Origin: Candidatus Rhodobacter oscarellae
GTDB taxonomy: Bacteria; Pseudomonadota; Alphaproteobacteria; Rhodobacterales; Rhodobacteraceae
Direction: 5' to 3'
Assembly (NCBI RefSeq): GCF_001078595.1
Contig: NZ_LFTY01000002.1
Span: 143,377-207,376 of the forward strand
DNA: 64,000 bases
Shown here: one piece after another, positions 26,696 to 35,431 of the stretch
Layout of the letters: every line of letters begins with the position of its first letter
Position numbering within the stretch: the stretch's first letter is position 1
Translations under genes and position numbers: made by a program
The notes under the pieces: generated by a model
What the model was told of the DNA's origin: nothing
What the model saw: only the letters and a program-made list of their open reading frames with translations
The model's database searches: none

Positions 26696-28051
26696 TTAGC
26701 CCTCCTTCTCGATCTTGGTGAGGCAGTCGCGCAGGGCGAGCCCGTATTCGTATTTCGCAGGGCAGGCGAAGCCTACAAGCCCGAGGTCTTCCTCGTCCAG
26801 CTCCAGCGCGCCCAGCAGCTGCGCCTGATCGGTGTCCATCACCAGCAGCGCCCGCAGAAGCTGCGTCGGCAGGAAGTCCTGCGGCATCAGCTCTTCGAAG
26901 GTGCCCAGGGGCACCATCGCGCGCCGCCCGCCATTGAGGTTGGAGGTCAGCGGGTAGAGCTTTTTGGCCATGGCCGAGCCCAGCACCGGCTGGAAGGCGT
27001 ATTTGGCAAACATCGGCCGGATCCAGCCCAGCGGGATCTGCTTTTTGTCTTCCTCGATCACGGTGATCTGGCGGGCGTAGCGCCCCAGATAGGCGCTGGG
27101 GCCGGCGCCCGCGCGCCCGCTCAGCACCGAGCCCGAGATCAGCCGCACCGGCAGGTCCTCGGGCAGATCGCCCTGCGTGAGGTCCAGCATCGAGGCGCCC
27201 ATCACGCTGCGCACCAGCCGTGGCTCCTTGCAGGCCGGTCCGGTCAGCGCCACCAGGCAGGCGGCGTCATAATGCCCGGTCAGCATCAGCCGCCCGATCA
27301 CGATCACGTCCTGATAGCCGATGGTCCAAACGGCGCTGTCCGCCGAGGGCGGGGTCAGGAAATGCATATGCGTGCCCGCAAGCCCCGCCGGGTGCGGCCC
27401 GCTGAACTGCGCGGCCTCGACGCCGGGCAGGTCATGGCCGGGCAGGGGCGCGCCCTCGCCCTGGCAGAGATATGTCGGCCCGTCGCTGAGGCGCGCCACG
27501 GTCTCGACGCCCTTGGCGAAGGCCTCGGCGCTCTCAGTGATCGCCAGCGCGGGATCGGCGGCCAGCGGCTCGGTATCCATCGCGGTGATGTAGATCGCCG
27601 ACGGGGCGGAGCCCGGCGCGGGGACCTTGGAATAGGGCCGCGTGCGCAGCGAGGTCCACAGGCCCGCGGCGCAAAGCCGCTCTGTGAGGCCCTCGCGGGT
27701 GCTCGCGTCGCCCAGGGACGAGAAATCCACCGGCGCGCCGCCGTTTTCCGAATCAATGTCGATCTCGATCGAGATCAGCTTGCGCCGCGCGCCGCGGTTG
27801 ATCGCCCGCACGCGTCCGGCAACAGGCGAGACGACCTGCGCCTCGGGCATGTTCTTGTCAAACATCAGCGGCGTACCGGGCACCACGGCGGCGCCCTCCT
27901 CGACGGTGATGCGTGGCTTTAGCCCCAGGTAATCATCGCCCAGAACCGCGACGGTTCTGACCGTCGGCGCCGGGCCGATCTCGCCCCGAGGCGCCCCGGT
28001 GATGGGCAGGTCCAGGCCTTTGCGCAGTTTGAAGTGCTTCAAAACTATCAA
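26696..28051 (-). CDS. nqrA: Na+-translocating NADH:quinone reductase subunit A
   Basis: The cytoplasmic, quinone-binding subunit, 451 residues as drawn. Typical segments are RKGLDLPITGAP at the N-terminus, LWTSLRTRPYSKVPAP, FSGPHPAGLAGTHMHFL and ELDEEDLGLVGFACPAKYEYG near the C-terminus. The start is a TTG in either case: 28051, or 28042, which lies 10 nt after GGGG and has the better ribosome-binding spacing. It opens the operon and is head-to-head with apbE across a 160-bp gap that must hold both promoters. Confidence 0.96.
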   Translation of the reverse strand: MIVLKHFKLRKGLDLPITGAPRGEIGPAPTVRTVAVLGDDYLGLKPRITVEEGAAVVPGTPLMFDKNMPEAQVVSPVAGRVRAINRGARRKLISIEIDIDSENGGAPVDFSSLGDASTREGLTERLCAAGLWTSLRTRPYSKVPAPGSAPSAIYITAMDTEPLAADPALAITESAEAFAKGVETVARLSDGPTYLCQGEGAPLPGHDLPGVEAAQFSGPHPAGLAGTHMHFLTPPSADSAVWTIGYQDVIVIGRLMLTGHYDAACLVALTGPACKEPRLVRSVMGASMLDLTQGDLPEDLPVRLISGSVLSGRAGAGPSAYLGRYARQITVIEEDKKQIPLGWIRPMFAKYAFQPVLGSAMAKKLYPLTSNLNGGRRAMVPLGTFEELMPQDFLPTQLLRALLVMDTDQAQLLGALELDEEDLGLVGFACPAKYEYGLALRDCLTKIEKEG

Positions 28052-28212
28052 ACCCCAGTCTGTGTCGTTCTTATTTTTGCTCGCGGCATGCCGTCGCTTA
28101 CAAAGGCATTAACCAAACTGCTAGTGCATTTTTGTAAGAATGACGATATTGCGCTTGAAGAAACGTCAAACATTCGACTACGACGCCGCGAATTTTGCAG
28201 AAAGGTCCGCCT

Positions 28213-29244
28213 GTGAGCACTCTGAATACGTTCTCTCGCCGCGCGTTCATGGTAATGCCGCTTGCGCTGGCAGCCTGTATCAACCGACAGCAAGTCCTTG
28301 AAATCGTAGGGCTTTCCATGGGTACGACCTACAAGGTCGTGGCCGTTGACCACGATAACCGCCTGGACGAGGCCGACATCAAGCGCGCGGTGAGCGCCGC
28401 GCTGGCCGATGTGAACGCCGCGATGTCGAACTGGGATGCTGGGTCGGAGATCTCGCGACTCAATGCCGCGCCCGCCGGCGTCGCCACGCAAATGTCGCCG
28501 GAATTGTCGCAGGTTATGACCGCCGCGGCGGAGGTCAACGCGGCCAGCGAGGGCCGGTTCGACACCACTTTGGGGCCGCTGATCGAGCTATGGGGCTTTG
28601 GCGCCCCGGGCGAGCAGGCCATGCCCAGCGAGGCCGCAATCGCCGAGGCGCGCGACAGGTCGGGCCATCAAAACAGCCTACAGCTGGGCGCGGGGGCGGT
28701 GCAAAAGACCCGTGCCGACGCCCAGGTCTATCTGGCGGGCATCGGCAAGGGCTATGGCGCGGACCATGTGGGCCGCGCGTTGCAGGCCCTGGGCCTTGAG
28801 GACTTCCTGGTCGAAATCGGCGGCGATCTTTACGCCGCGGGCCGCAATCCCGAGGGTCAGCCCTGGCAGATCGGCATCGAATCACCCAACGCCGCGAATC
28901 GGGGCGTTCTGGGCGTGGTTGGGGTCTCGGGGATGGGGCTTGCCTCTTCGGGCGACTACCGGAACTACTTTGAGCGGGACGGCGAGCGCTTTTCGCACCT
29001 GATCGACCCCGCGACAGGCCGGCCGGTGCAGCACAGCACCGCCTCGGCCACCGTCCTGGCCGAGAACGCCATGCTGGCGGATGCCTGGTCCACCGCGATG
29101 CTGATCCTGGGCCGCGAGCGCGGGCTTCAGATCGCCGAGCGCCATGACATCGCAGTGCAGTTCGTCGCGCGCGACGCGGGTGGTGCCAACGGCTTGAAGT
29201 TCAAGACCTTCTCGAGCCCGGCCTTCGACAAACTAACCGCCTAA
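28213..29244 (+). CDS. apbE: FAD:protein FMN transferase, lipoprotein
   Basis: A 343-residue flavin transferase that attaches FMN to NqrB and NqrC on the periplasmic side. The N-terminus has a lipobox L19-A-A-C22, so it is anchored in a membrane. Family motifs are GTTYKV, MSNWDAGSEISRLN, LYAAGRNPEGQPWQIGIE, the metal-binding HLIDPATGRPV and the late ADAWSTAMLILG. The GTG start at 28213 follows AAAGG by 7 nt; an upstream TTG is less likely. It is divergent from nqrA and 18 bp upstream of nqrM. Confidence 0.94.
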   Translation: MSTLNTFSRRAFMVMPLALAACINRQQVLEIVGLSMGTTYKVVAVDHDNRLDEADIKRAVSAALADVNAAMSNWDAGSEISRLNAAPAGVATQMSPELSQVMTAAAEVNAASEGRFDTTLGPLIELWGFGAPGEQAMPSEAAIAEARDRSGHQNSLQLGAGAVQKTRADAQVYLAGIGKGYGADHVGRALQALGLEDFLVEIGGDLYAAGRNPEGQPWQIGIESPNAANRGVLGVVGVSGMGLASSGDYRNYFERDGERFSHLIDPATGRPVQHSTASATVLAENAMLADAWSTAMLILGRERGLQIAERHDIAVQFVARDAGGANGLKFKTFSSPAFDKLTA

Positions 29245-29262
29245 CCCAAGGGGCCTGACCCA

Positions 29263-29508
29263 GTGGAAACCTTCGTTCTGTCCTTTGTGCTCTTGCTGGT
29301 GATCATGCTTGGCATGGCGCTTGGCGTGATCTTGATGAACAAGCGCATAAAGGGCAGCTGCGGCGGGCTGAACGCCATCGGCGACGCGGATCAGTGCCTG
29401 GTTTGCAAGAAAGAGATCGACCCCGATTCGCCGCTGCGCGAGCGGCTGGCGGACTGCCCCAGGGCGCGAAAGATGCTTGAGCGGGCGGGCGCAGATGGCC
29501 TAGGCTGA
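29263..29508 (+). CDS. nqrM: Na+-NQR maturation protein
   Basis: An 81-residue protein with one membrane helix (4-26) and four cysteines (C33, C45, C48, C65) in a pattern typical of NqrM (former DUF539). NqrM is thought to deliver iron to the intramembrane NqrD/E centre. It starts with GTG 18 bp after apbE and is cotranscribed with it. Together the two genes complete the set required to build a working complex. Confidence 0.93.
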   Translation: METFVLSFVLLLVIMLGMALGVILMNKRIKGSCGGLNAIGDADQCLVCKKEIDPDSPLRERLADCPRARKMLERAGADGLG

Positions 29509-29528
29509 TCCCGAAAGGGATTTTAGCC

Positions 29529-30050
29529 ATGCCAACGTCTTACCAGTCTCCCATGCGGCAAGATCAGGCCGCGCCCGGCTCCAAGAGCCAATCCGTGAAC
29601 CTATCGAACGCCCACCCGACCGTCGCCGATATCCTTGGCGGCAAGGGCGGCGAGGTCTTCTCGATCACCCCGACAGAGACGCTGGGCCGCGCCGTCGAAG
29701 AGCTGCGCGACCGCCGGATCGGCGCGCTGGTGGTCACCGACGGGGCGGGCAAGCTGGCGGGCATCCTGTCAGAGCGCGACATCGTGCGCAAACTGGCCGA
29801 GACGCCGGGCCAGACCCTGCCGCAGCAGGTGGGCGACGTGATGACCCGCAAGGTCGTGACCTGCGCGCCCGATGACCCCTTGCTGTCGGTGCTCAAGCGC
29901 ATGACCGCGGGGCGCTTCCGCCACATGCCCGTGGTCGAGGGCGAGGGCGAGGAGCTGATCGGCGTTGTCACCATCGGCGACGTGATCCACCACCGCCTGA
30001 CGCAGCTGGAACACGAGGCGCTGCAGCTCAAGCAGTTGATCGTCGGCTAG
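29529..30050 (+). CDS. Two-CBS-domain protein
   Basis: A 173-residue soluble protein. A polar N-terminal 30 residues precede two CBS domains (about 38-95, with RIGALVVTD and LAGILSERDIVRKLAE; and about 104-160, with RFRHMPVVEG and LIGVVTIGDVIHHRL), ending in a short helix. Paired CBS domains bind adenosine nucleotides and usually sense energy state. It lies 20 bp after nqrM; no partner enzyme is evident. Confidence 0.9.
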   Translation: MPTSYQSPMRQDQAAPGSKSQSVNLSNAHPTVADILGGKGGEVFSITPTETLGRAVEELRDRRIGALVVTDGAGKLAGILSERDIVRKLAETPGQTLPQQVGDVMTRKVVTCAPDDPLLSVLKRMTAGRFRHMPVVEGEGEELIGVVTIGDVIHHRLTQLEHEALQLKQLIVG

Positions 30051-30053
30051 GCG

Positions 30054-30242
30054 CTAGGGCAGGTCGAGCGGGATGAACCCAAGCGCCAACAGCCCCGCTG
30101 CGGCGATCCCGCCGAAGATCCAGTACTGATAGCGCGGCCCCTCGGCTTTCCAGACCTGCCGGTAGCGATAGCCCGCCAGGCAGGTCACGCAAAACAGGAT
30201 CGTTGCGACCGCGGGGCTCAGGGAGAGGCTTCCAAAATCCAT
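30054..30242 (-). CDS. Small inner-membrane protein, unknown function
   Basis: A 62-residue protein with two hydrophobic segments (about 9-25 and 42-57) separated by a basic, aromatic linker (YRYRQVWKAEGPRYQY). It is convergent with the CBS gene, with 3 bp between the stops. Codon use fits the genome, and an ATG start with a membrane pattern supports a real gene. No family recognised. Confidence 0.6.
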   Translation of the reverse strand: MDFGSLSLSPAVATILFCVTCLAGYRYRQVWKAEGPRYQYWIFGGIAAAGLLALGFIPLDLP

Positions 30243-30431
30243 GCTTGCGCGCCTTCAGATGGGCACGGGGCCGCGCGCCCCGTCCGCGCGCTCGCTTGGC
30301 AGGTGGGCGCCGGATTGTCCAGCGGCGCGGCTCCGCCCGCAGATGACAGCTTCAGGTGTTAAGGTTCCGGCTTCCTTCGCGCGCTTCTTCCTGCATTATG
30401 GTCCTTAGAACGGCAGCGAGGCCACCAGATT

Positions 30432-31994
30432 ATGAGCGACCAGCCCAACATCCTTTACATCATCACCGACCAGCATCGCGCCGACTGGCTGGGCTGCGCG
30501 GGGCACCCGGTGGTGAAGACGCCGCATATCGACAGCCTGGCCGCGCGCGGGACGCGGTTCACCCAGTTCCACGTGACCACGCCGATCTGCATGCCGAATC
30601 GCGGCGCCATTTTCACCGGGCGCTACCCGTCGGTGAACGGGCTGCGCCATAACGGGCTGCCGCTGCCGAGGGACGCCCACACCTTTGTCGATCTGTTGGC
30701 CGATGCGGGATACCGCACCGCCCAGATCGGCAAGAGCCACCTGCAGCCCTTCAACCCCAACCCGCTGCCCGCGCCCGGCGGCGCGCATCCAAGCTTCCCC
30801 GAGGCGACCAGCGCCCCCGGCGTGGGCACCTACGGGCTCGAGCAGGGCTCCAACTTTGAGGGGCTCGAGCCGACCGAATTCCCCGAGGGCTATTACGGCT
30901 TCCAGCATGTGCGCCTGGTTACCAGCCATTCCGACAAATGCGGCGGGCATTACCTGCAATGGCTGCGCGGGCAGACCGATGACTGGCAGGCGCTGCGCGA
31001 CTGGGACAACCAGCTGCCGCACGATTACACCTGCCCGCAGGCGGTGCGCACGCCGCTGCCCGAGGCGCTCTATCCCACCAGCTATATCAAGGAAGAGGCC
31101 AAGGCCTATCTGGCCGATCAAAAGGACAGCGAGGACCCGTTTTTTGCCTTCGTGTCCTTCCCCGATCCGCACCACCCGTTCACGCCGCCGGGCAAGTACT
31201 GGGACATGTATGACCCCGAGGATTTCTCGGTCGACCTGCCCTATGAGGCGCATCAGAACCCGCCCGAGCAACTGGTGAAATGGAAGGAGCTGATGGAGGC
31301 CGGCGTGGTGCCCGCGACCCTGCAACAGGCCTTCCTGGCCTCGGATGGCGACATCAAGCAGGCCATGGCCCTGACCGCGGGCATGATCAGCATGATCGAT
31401 GACGCCATTGGCGAGATCCTGGCCGCGCTGGAGGCATCGGGCAAGGCCGACAACACGATCATCATCTTCAACAGCGACCACGGCGACTATATGGGCGCGT
31501 TCAACCTGCTGCTTAAGGGCCCCTTTGGCCATGACAGCGTGAACCGCGTGCCGTTCATCTGGGTGGACCCCAAGGGGCGCGCGGTCGAGACCGCCGATGG
31601 CCTGGCGGCCTCGGTGGACATCGCGCCGACCTTGCTAGAGCGCGTCGGGATCGCGCCTTACTTTGGCATGCAGGGCAAAAGCTTTCTTGGCCAGCTGAGC
31701 GGCGCCCCCGCGGCGCGCGACTATGCGCTGATCGAGCATGAAGAGAACAAGCCCTATCCCGGCCTGCCAGAGCGCCCCAACATGCGCCACCTGGTCACCG
31801 ACAGCCACCGGATGACCGTCTACAAGGGGCTGACGCGGGGCGAGCTTTACGATCGCCGCAGCGACCCGAACGAGACCAACAACCTGTGGGACAAGCCCGA
31901 GGCCGCCCAGGCCAAGGCGCAGATGATGTTCGCCCTGGGTCAAGCGATGCTGGAGGCCATCGAACCCGGCCCCCGGCCGCATCGCGTGGCCTAA
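30432..31994 (+). CDS. Sulfatase / phosphonate monoester hydrolase-family enzyme
   Basis: A 520-residue cytoplasmic hydrolase of the alkaline phosphatase superfamily. N-terminal metal ligand D13 (IITDQHRAD); the sulfatase modification motif is C53-M-P-N-R57, whose cysteine is normally oxidised to formylglycine; a later metal site is FNSDHGDYMGAF. The C-M-P-x-R form and the lack of a signal peptide resemble phosphonate/phosphodiester monoesterases rather than periplasmic arylsulfatases, so substrate class is open. The maturase needed for formylglycine is not seen in the window. Single gene with an ATG at 30432. Confidence 0.88.
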   Translation: MSDQPNILYIITDQHRADWLGCAGHPVVKTPHIDSLAARGTRFTQFHVTTPICMPNRGAIFTGRYPSVNGLRHNGLPLPRDAHTFVDLLADAGYRTAQIGKSHLQPFNPNPLPAPGGAHPSFPEATSAPGVGTYGLEQGSNFEGLEPTEFPEGYYGFQHVRLVTSHSDKCGGHYLQWLRGQTDDWQALRDWDNQLPHDYTCPQAVRTPLPEALYPTSYIKEEAKAYLADQKDSEDPFFAFVSFPDPHHPFTPPGKYWDMYDPEDFSVDLPYEAHQNPPEQLVKWKELMEAGVVPATLQQAFLASDGDIKQAMALTAGMISMIDDAIGEILAALEASGKADNTIIIFNSDHGDYMGAFNLLLKGPFGHDSVNRVPFIWVDPKGRAVETADGLAASVDIAPTLLERVGIAPYFGMQGKSFLGQLSGAPAARDYALIEHEENKPYPGLPERPNMRHLVTDSHRMTVYKGLTRGELYDRRSDPNETNNLWDKPEAAQAKAQMMFALGQAMLEAIEPGPRPHRVA

Positions 31995-32176
31995 GGACGG
32001 CGCTCACACCGGCGCGCGTGGCACCATATGGGCCAGCCGGCCCCGCGCTGCGCCGCATGCCCGTTCTTCGGGACCTATGAGCGGAGCGACATCTTCAACC
32101 TTGCCGTGGAAACGCTTTGTGAACCCTTTGGTCGTACGGTGCGCCCCAGTGAGGCATTAACAAAGGGGTGAGAGCA

Positions 32177-34075
32177 GTGGGAAAGCTCGAATCAGCGGCG
32201 CCGGCGCATGACGCGGCGGGCGACAACGAGTACCAGGCGATTTCAGAAGCCATCGATCGTGTGCAAGCTGTCATCGAATTTGAACTCGACGGCACGATCC
32301 TGACGGCCAATGAGAACTTCTTGGCGACGGTGGGATACGGGCTGGACGAGATTCAGGGCAAACATCACCGCATGTTCTGCGACCCCGACTATGCCAAGTC
32401 GGAGGATTATAAGGACTTCTGGATGACGCTTGCCACCGGGCAGTTCTTTGCCGGCGAGTTCAAGCGCATCGGCAAAACCGGGGAAGAGGTTTGGATCAAC
32501 GCCTCCTACAACCCGATCTTCGATGCCGACGGCAAGCCTTACAAAGTGGTGAAGTTCGCGACGAATATCACCGAGGAAAAGCTCCGCAATGCCGACCAGG
32601 ACGGCAAGATTGCCGCGATTGGGCGGGCCCAGGCTGTCATCGAGTTTGAACTCGACGGCACGATCCTGACGGCCAATGAGAACTTTTTGGCGACGGTGGG
32701 CTACGGTCTGGACGAGATCCAAGGCAAGCATCACCGCATCTTCTGCGATCCAGACTATGCCAAGACGGCGGAGTACCGGGCGTTCTGGGCAAGCTTGGCA
32801 GCGGGCGATTTCGCGACCGGCGAGTTCAAGCGCATCAGCAAGTCAGGCGATGAGGTCTGGATCAACGCGTCCTATAACCCGATCTTCGATGCTGACGGCA
32901 AGCCCTATAAGGTGGTGAAATTCGCCACGAATATCACCGAGGAAAAGCTCCGCCACGCCGACCAAGATGGCAAGATTGTCGCGATTGGGCGGGCTCAGGC
33001 TGTTATCGAGTTCGAGCTGGACGGCACCATCCTGACGGCCAACGAGAACTTCCTGGCGACGGTGGGCTACGGGCTGGACGAGATCCAGGGCAAGCATCAC
33101 CGCATCTTCTGCGACCCCGAATATGTCAATACCGCCGAGTACCGCGCGTTCTGGGCAAGCTTGGCGGCGGGCGACTTCGCAACCGGAGAGTTCAAGCGCT
33201 TCAGCAAGTCCGGCGAAGAGGTCTGGATCAACGCGTCCTACAACCCGATCTTCGATGCCGACGGCAAGCCCTACAAGGTGGTGAAGTTCGCGACGAATAT
33301 CTCGGCGCAAAAGCAGGTGGAGCAGAAGGTGATCGCCATCGCGGCAGACTTCACCACGAAATCCCAAGACATCTCGGAGCAAGCCAGGTTTGTGGCCGGG
33401 GGCGCTCAGACACTCGGCTGCACAACCGAAGAGATCAGCGCGTCGGTGGAGGAGCTGAGCGCGTCCATCGATTCCATCGCGCAAAACAGCCGCAACTCCG
33501 ACACGATTGCGCAAAACACCAAAGAAGAGGCTGATGTCGGCTCCAAGGCGATCGAACGTTCGATCGAATCCATGGACCTTATCAATGCGTCCTCCGAGGA
33601 GATCAGCGAGATCGTTAAGGTCATCAGTGAGATCGCCGGCCAGACGAATCTCTTGGCCTTCAACGCCGCGATTGAGGCCGCGCGCGCGGGCCAACACGGT
33701 CTTGGGTTCACCGTTGTGGCGGACGAGGTACGTAAACTGGCCGAGAGATCGTCGCAGGCCACCAAAGAGATCAGCAAGCTGATCAACGAGACGGTCAAGC
33801 GCGTGGCGCAAGGCAGCGAGGTCTCGCGCGAGGCCGGCAAGGCCTTCAAGAAAATTCTGCGGGGAATCAACGACACGACAGATTCCATCAACGAAATTTC
33901 TATCGCCGCGAGCGAGCAGCAGACCGCTGCCCGCGACGTCACCGAGGCCATCCAAAGCATCGTTGAAGCCACCGAAAAGTCGGTGAACGCCTCTGATGCA
34001 ATCGTCACATCGACGGATGACCTCAAGAATGGCGCGGACTCGCTGATGACCGAAATCCAGAAACTGGCGCCGTAA
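32177..34075 (+). CDS. Soluble chemoreceptor with three near-identical PAS domains
   Basis: A 632-residue methyl-accepting protein without membrane segments. Three PAS/PAC units at about 25-137, 147-259 and 269-381 are nearly identical (each with [20 protein letters not shown] and [20 protein letters not shown]), followed by a coiled signalling domain (about 400-625) with the hairpin tip [20 protein letters not shown]. Energy or redox sensing through a PAS cofactor is typical for such cytoplasmic receptors, but no cofactor can be named. I prefer the GTG at 32177, since AAAGGGG is 8 nt upstream; the GTG at 32168 overlaps that motif. It heads a set with cheR, cheD and a triple CheW protein. Confidence 0.92.
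   Translation: MGKLESAAPAHDAAGDNEYQAISEAIDRVQAVIEFELDGTILTANENFLATVGYGLDEIQGKHHRMFCDPDYAKSEDYKDFWMTLATGQFFAGEFKRIGKTGEEVWINASYNPIFDADGKPYKVVKFATNITEEKLRNADQDGKIAAIGRAQAVIEFELDGTILTANENFLATVGYGLDEIQGKHHRIFCDPDYAKTAEYRAFWASLAAGDFATGEFKRISKSGDEVWINASYNPIFDADGKPYKVVKFATNITEEKLRHADQDGKIVAIGRAQAVIEFELDGTILTANENFLATVGYGLDEIQGKHHRIFCDPEYVNTAEYRAFWASLAAGDFATGEFKRFSKSGEEVWINASYNPIFDADGKPYKVVKFATNISAQKQVEQKVIAIAADFTTKSQDISEQARFVAGGAQTLGCTTEEISASVEELSASIDSIAQNSRNSDTIAQNTKEEADVGSKAIERSIESMDLINASSEEISEIVKVISEIAGQTNLLAFNAAIEAARAGQHGLGFTVVADEVRKLAERSSQATKEISKLINETVKRVAQGSEVSREAGKAFKKILRGINDTTDSINEISIAASEQQTAARDVTEAIQSIVEATEKSVNASDAIVTSTDDLKNGADSLMTEIQKLAP
32258..33330 (+). repeat. Three tandem 366-bp PAS-coding repeats
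   Basis: Matching positions recur with a period of exactly 366 bp (122 codons): the TCATCGAATTTGAACT block starts at 32271, its counterparts at 32637 and 33003. Copies 2 and 3 are the most alike, with only scattered third-position and a few codon changes. This indicates recent tandem duplication or ongoing gene conversion. Confidence 0.9.
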
Positions 34076-34092
34076 GCCAGTCAAAACAGCGA

Positions 34093-34941
34093 ATGAGTAC
34101 GACTATGGAGCAGACCCAACCCGACGCAGCTCTAAGCGAAGGAGACTTTGCCAAGCTGTGCAAGATCATTCATCAACACACAGGCATCACGATTGGCGAG
34201 AGCCGCAAGTCGATGCTGCATAGCAGATTGCGCCCGCGACTGCGCGAGACGGATGAGCCGGACTTTAAGGCCTATATTTCGCGCCTTTCGGAAGACCAAT
34301 CCGAGGTGCAGCAGATGATAAATCGGGTCACAACGAATGAGACCTATTTTTATCGGACGCCGCGGGTCTGGGAGTATTTCCGGCAGGAATACCTGCCCGG
34401 GATCCTGTCGAAACGTTCAAGCGGCACGGTCAAGGTCTGGTCGGGCGCGTCCTCAACCGGGGAAGAGGGGCACACTCTGGGCATCGTGCTGGAGGATCAG
34501 CGTCAGGCGCATCCAGGGTTTGACTACCGGGTGGTTGGCACCGACATCTCATCGCGGGTTTTGGAAACGGCTCAGAACGGCGTCTATAACGGCCGCTCCA
34601 TCGCGCGGTTCCGAAAGCTAGAGCCTGATCTCTTCGCCCAGCACATGCATGGGAACGATCAGGACGGCTATAAGGTCACTGCAGAGATCAAATCGCGCAT
34701 CACATTCAAGCGTCACAACTTGATTGACGCGCAAAGCAAGGACGGCCCGTTTCACGCGGTCTTTCTGCGCAACGTGTTGATCTACTTCAAGCAGGAGGAT
34801 CAGGAAAAGATCCTGGCCCATGTCCATAATGCGGTGCACCCTGATGGGATTTTGATCATCGGCGAGAGTGAAACCCTCAAAGGAATGCGCACACAATTCC
34901 ACCAGATAGCGCCGATGATCTATCGGCCCGGCGCCGTTTAG
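34093..34941 (+). CDS. cheR: Chemotaxis protein methyltransferase
   Basis: A 282-residue SAM-dependent methylase that methylates receptor glutamates. Helical N-terminal domain with GITIGESRKSMLHSRLRPRLR (about 31-51), then NRVTTNETYFYRTP, VWSGASSTGEEGHTLG (SAM site), VVGTDISSRVLETAQNGVY, and FHAVFLRNVLIYF. No C-terminal receptor-binding pentapeptide or TPR extension is present. It starts 17 bp after the receptor gene. Confidence 0.95.
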   Translation: MSTTMEQTQPDAALSEGDFAKLCKIIHQHTGITIGESRKSMLHSRLRPRLRETDEPDFKAYISRLSEDQSEVQQMINRVTTNETYFYRTPRVWEYFRQEYLPGILSKRSSGTVKVWSGASSTGEEGHTLGIVLEDQRQAHPGFDYRVVGTDISSRVLETAQNGVYNGRSIARFRKLEPDLFAQHMHGNDQDGYKVTAEIKSRITFKRHNLIDAQSKDGPFHAVFLRNVLIYFKQEDQEKILAHVHNAVHPDGILIIGESETLKGMRTQFHQIAPMIYRPGAV

Positions 34942-34945
34942 TGCC

Positions 34946-35431
34946 ATGGAGCGCGCAAAGAAGATCCACGTCCAGATTGGCCAGGTGCATACCGGACAGC
35001 CGGGCGACATCCTGACGGCAATCCTCGGCTCTTGCGTTGGGGTTATGTTCATTCATCGCGACAAGAACATCTGCGGTCTGGCGCATTGCCTGCTTGCCAG
35101 CAAAGGGGATGTCACGGAAAAGATCGGCGCGCGCCATGTCGACCAGGCGATTGTGTCGCTGTTGTCTTTGATGGAGGTGGAAGACAGCGAGCGGCGCCGA
35201 TTGCAAGTCGTGCTCTGCGGCGGCGCGAATATGTCCCTACCGGCGGACACTGATCCAAAGCGACTTGTGGGGACGACCAACGCCGAATTCGCGCGTAAAG
35301 CGATAAAGGCAGCGGGGCTGAGGCTGACACATGAGGATCTTGGCGGCGTTTTGGGCCGGCAGGTCTCGATCGACTGTGCAACCCGCGAATACACGATCGC
35401 CACGATTCCTAGACTGGGAACGAAAGAATGA
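34946..35431 (+). CDS. cheD: Chemoreceptor glutamine deamidase
   Basis: A 161-residue CheD. The catalytic cysteine is C30 (ILGSCVGVMF) and the histidine H47 (GLAHCLL), with the usual T at about 24. It deamidates receptor glutamines and may bind a CheC/CheX phosphatase, none of which is seen here. It lies 4 bp after cheR and overlaps the next gene by 4 nt (ATGA). Confidence 0.95.
   Translation: MERAKKIHVQIGQVHTGQPGDILTAILGSCVGVMFIHRDKNICGLAHCLLASKGDVTEKIGARHVDQAIVSLLSLMEVEDSERRRLQVVLCGGANMSLPADTDPKRLVGTTNAEFARKAIKAAGLRLTHEDLGGVLGRQVSIDCATREYTIATIPRLGTKE

Noticed and set aside
32177..34075. Membrane-bound receptor with HAMP domain
   Set aside because: No hydrophobic segment long enough to span the membrane and no HAMP sequence between PAS and signalling domains.
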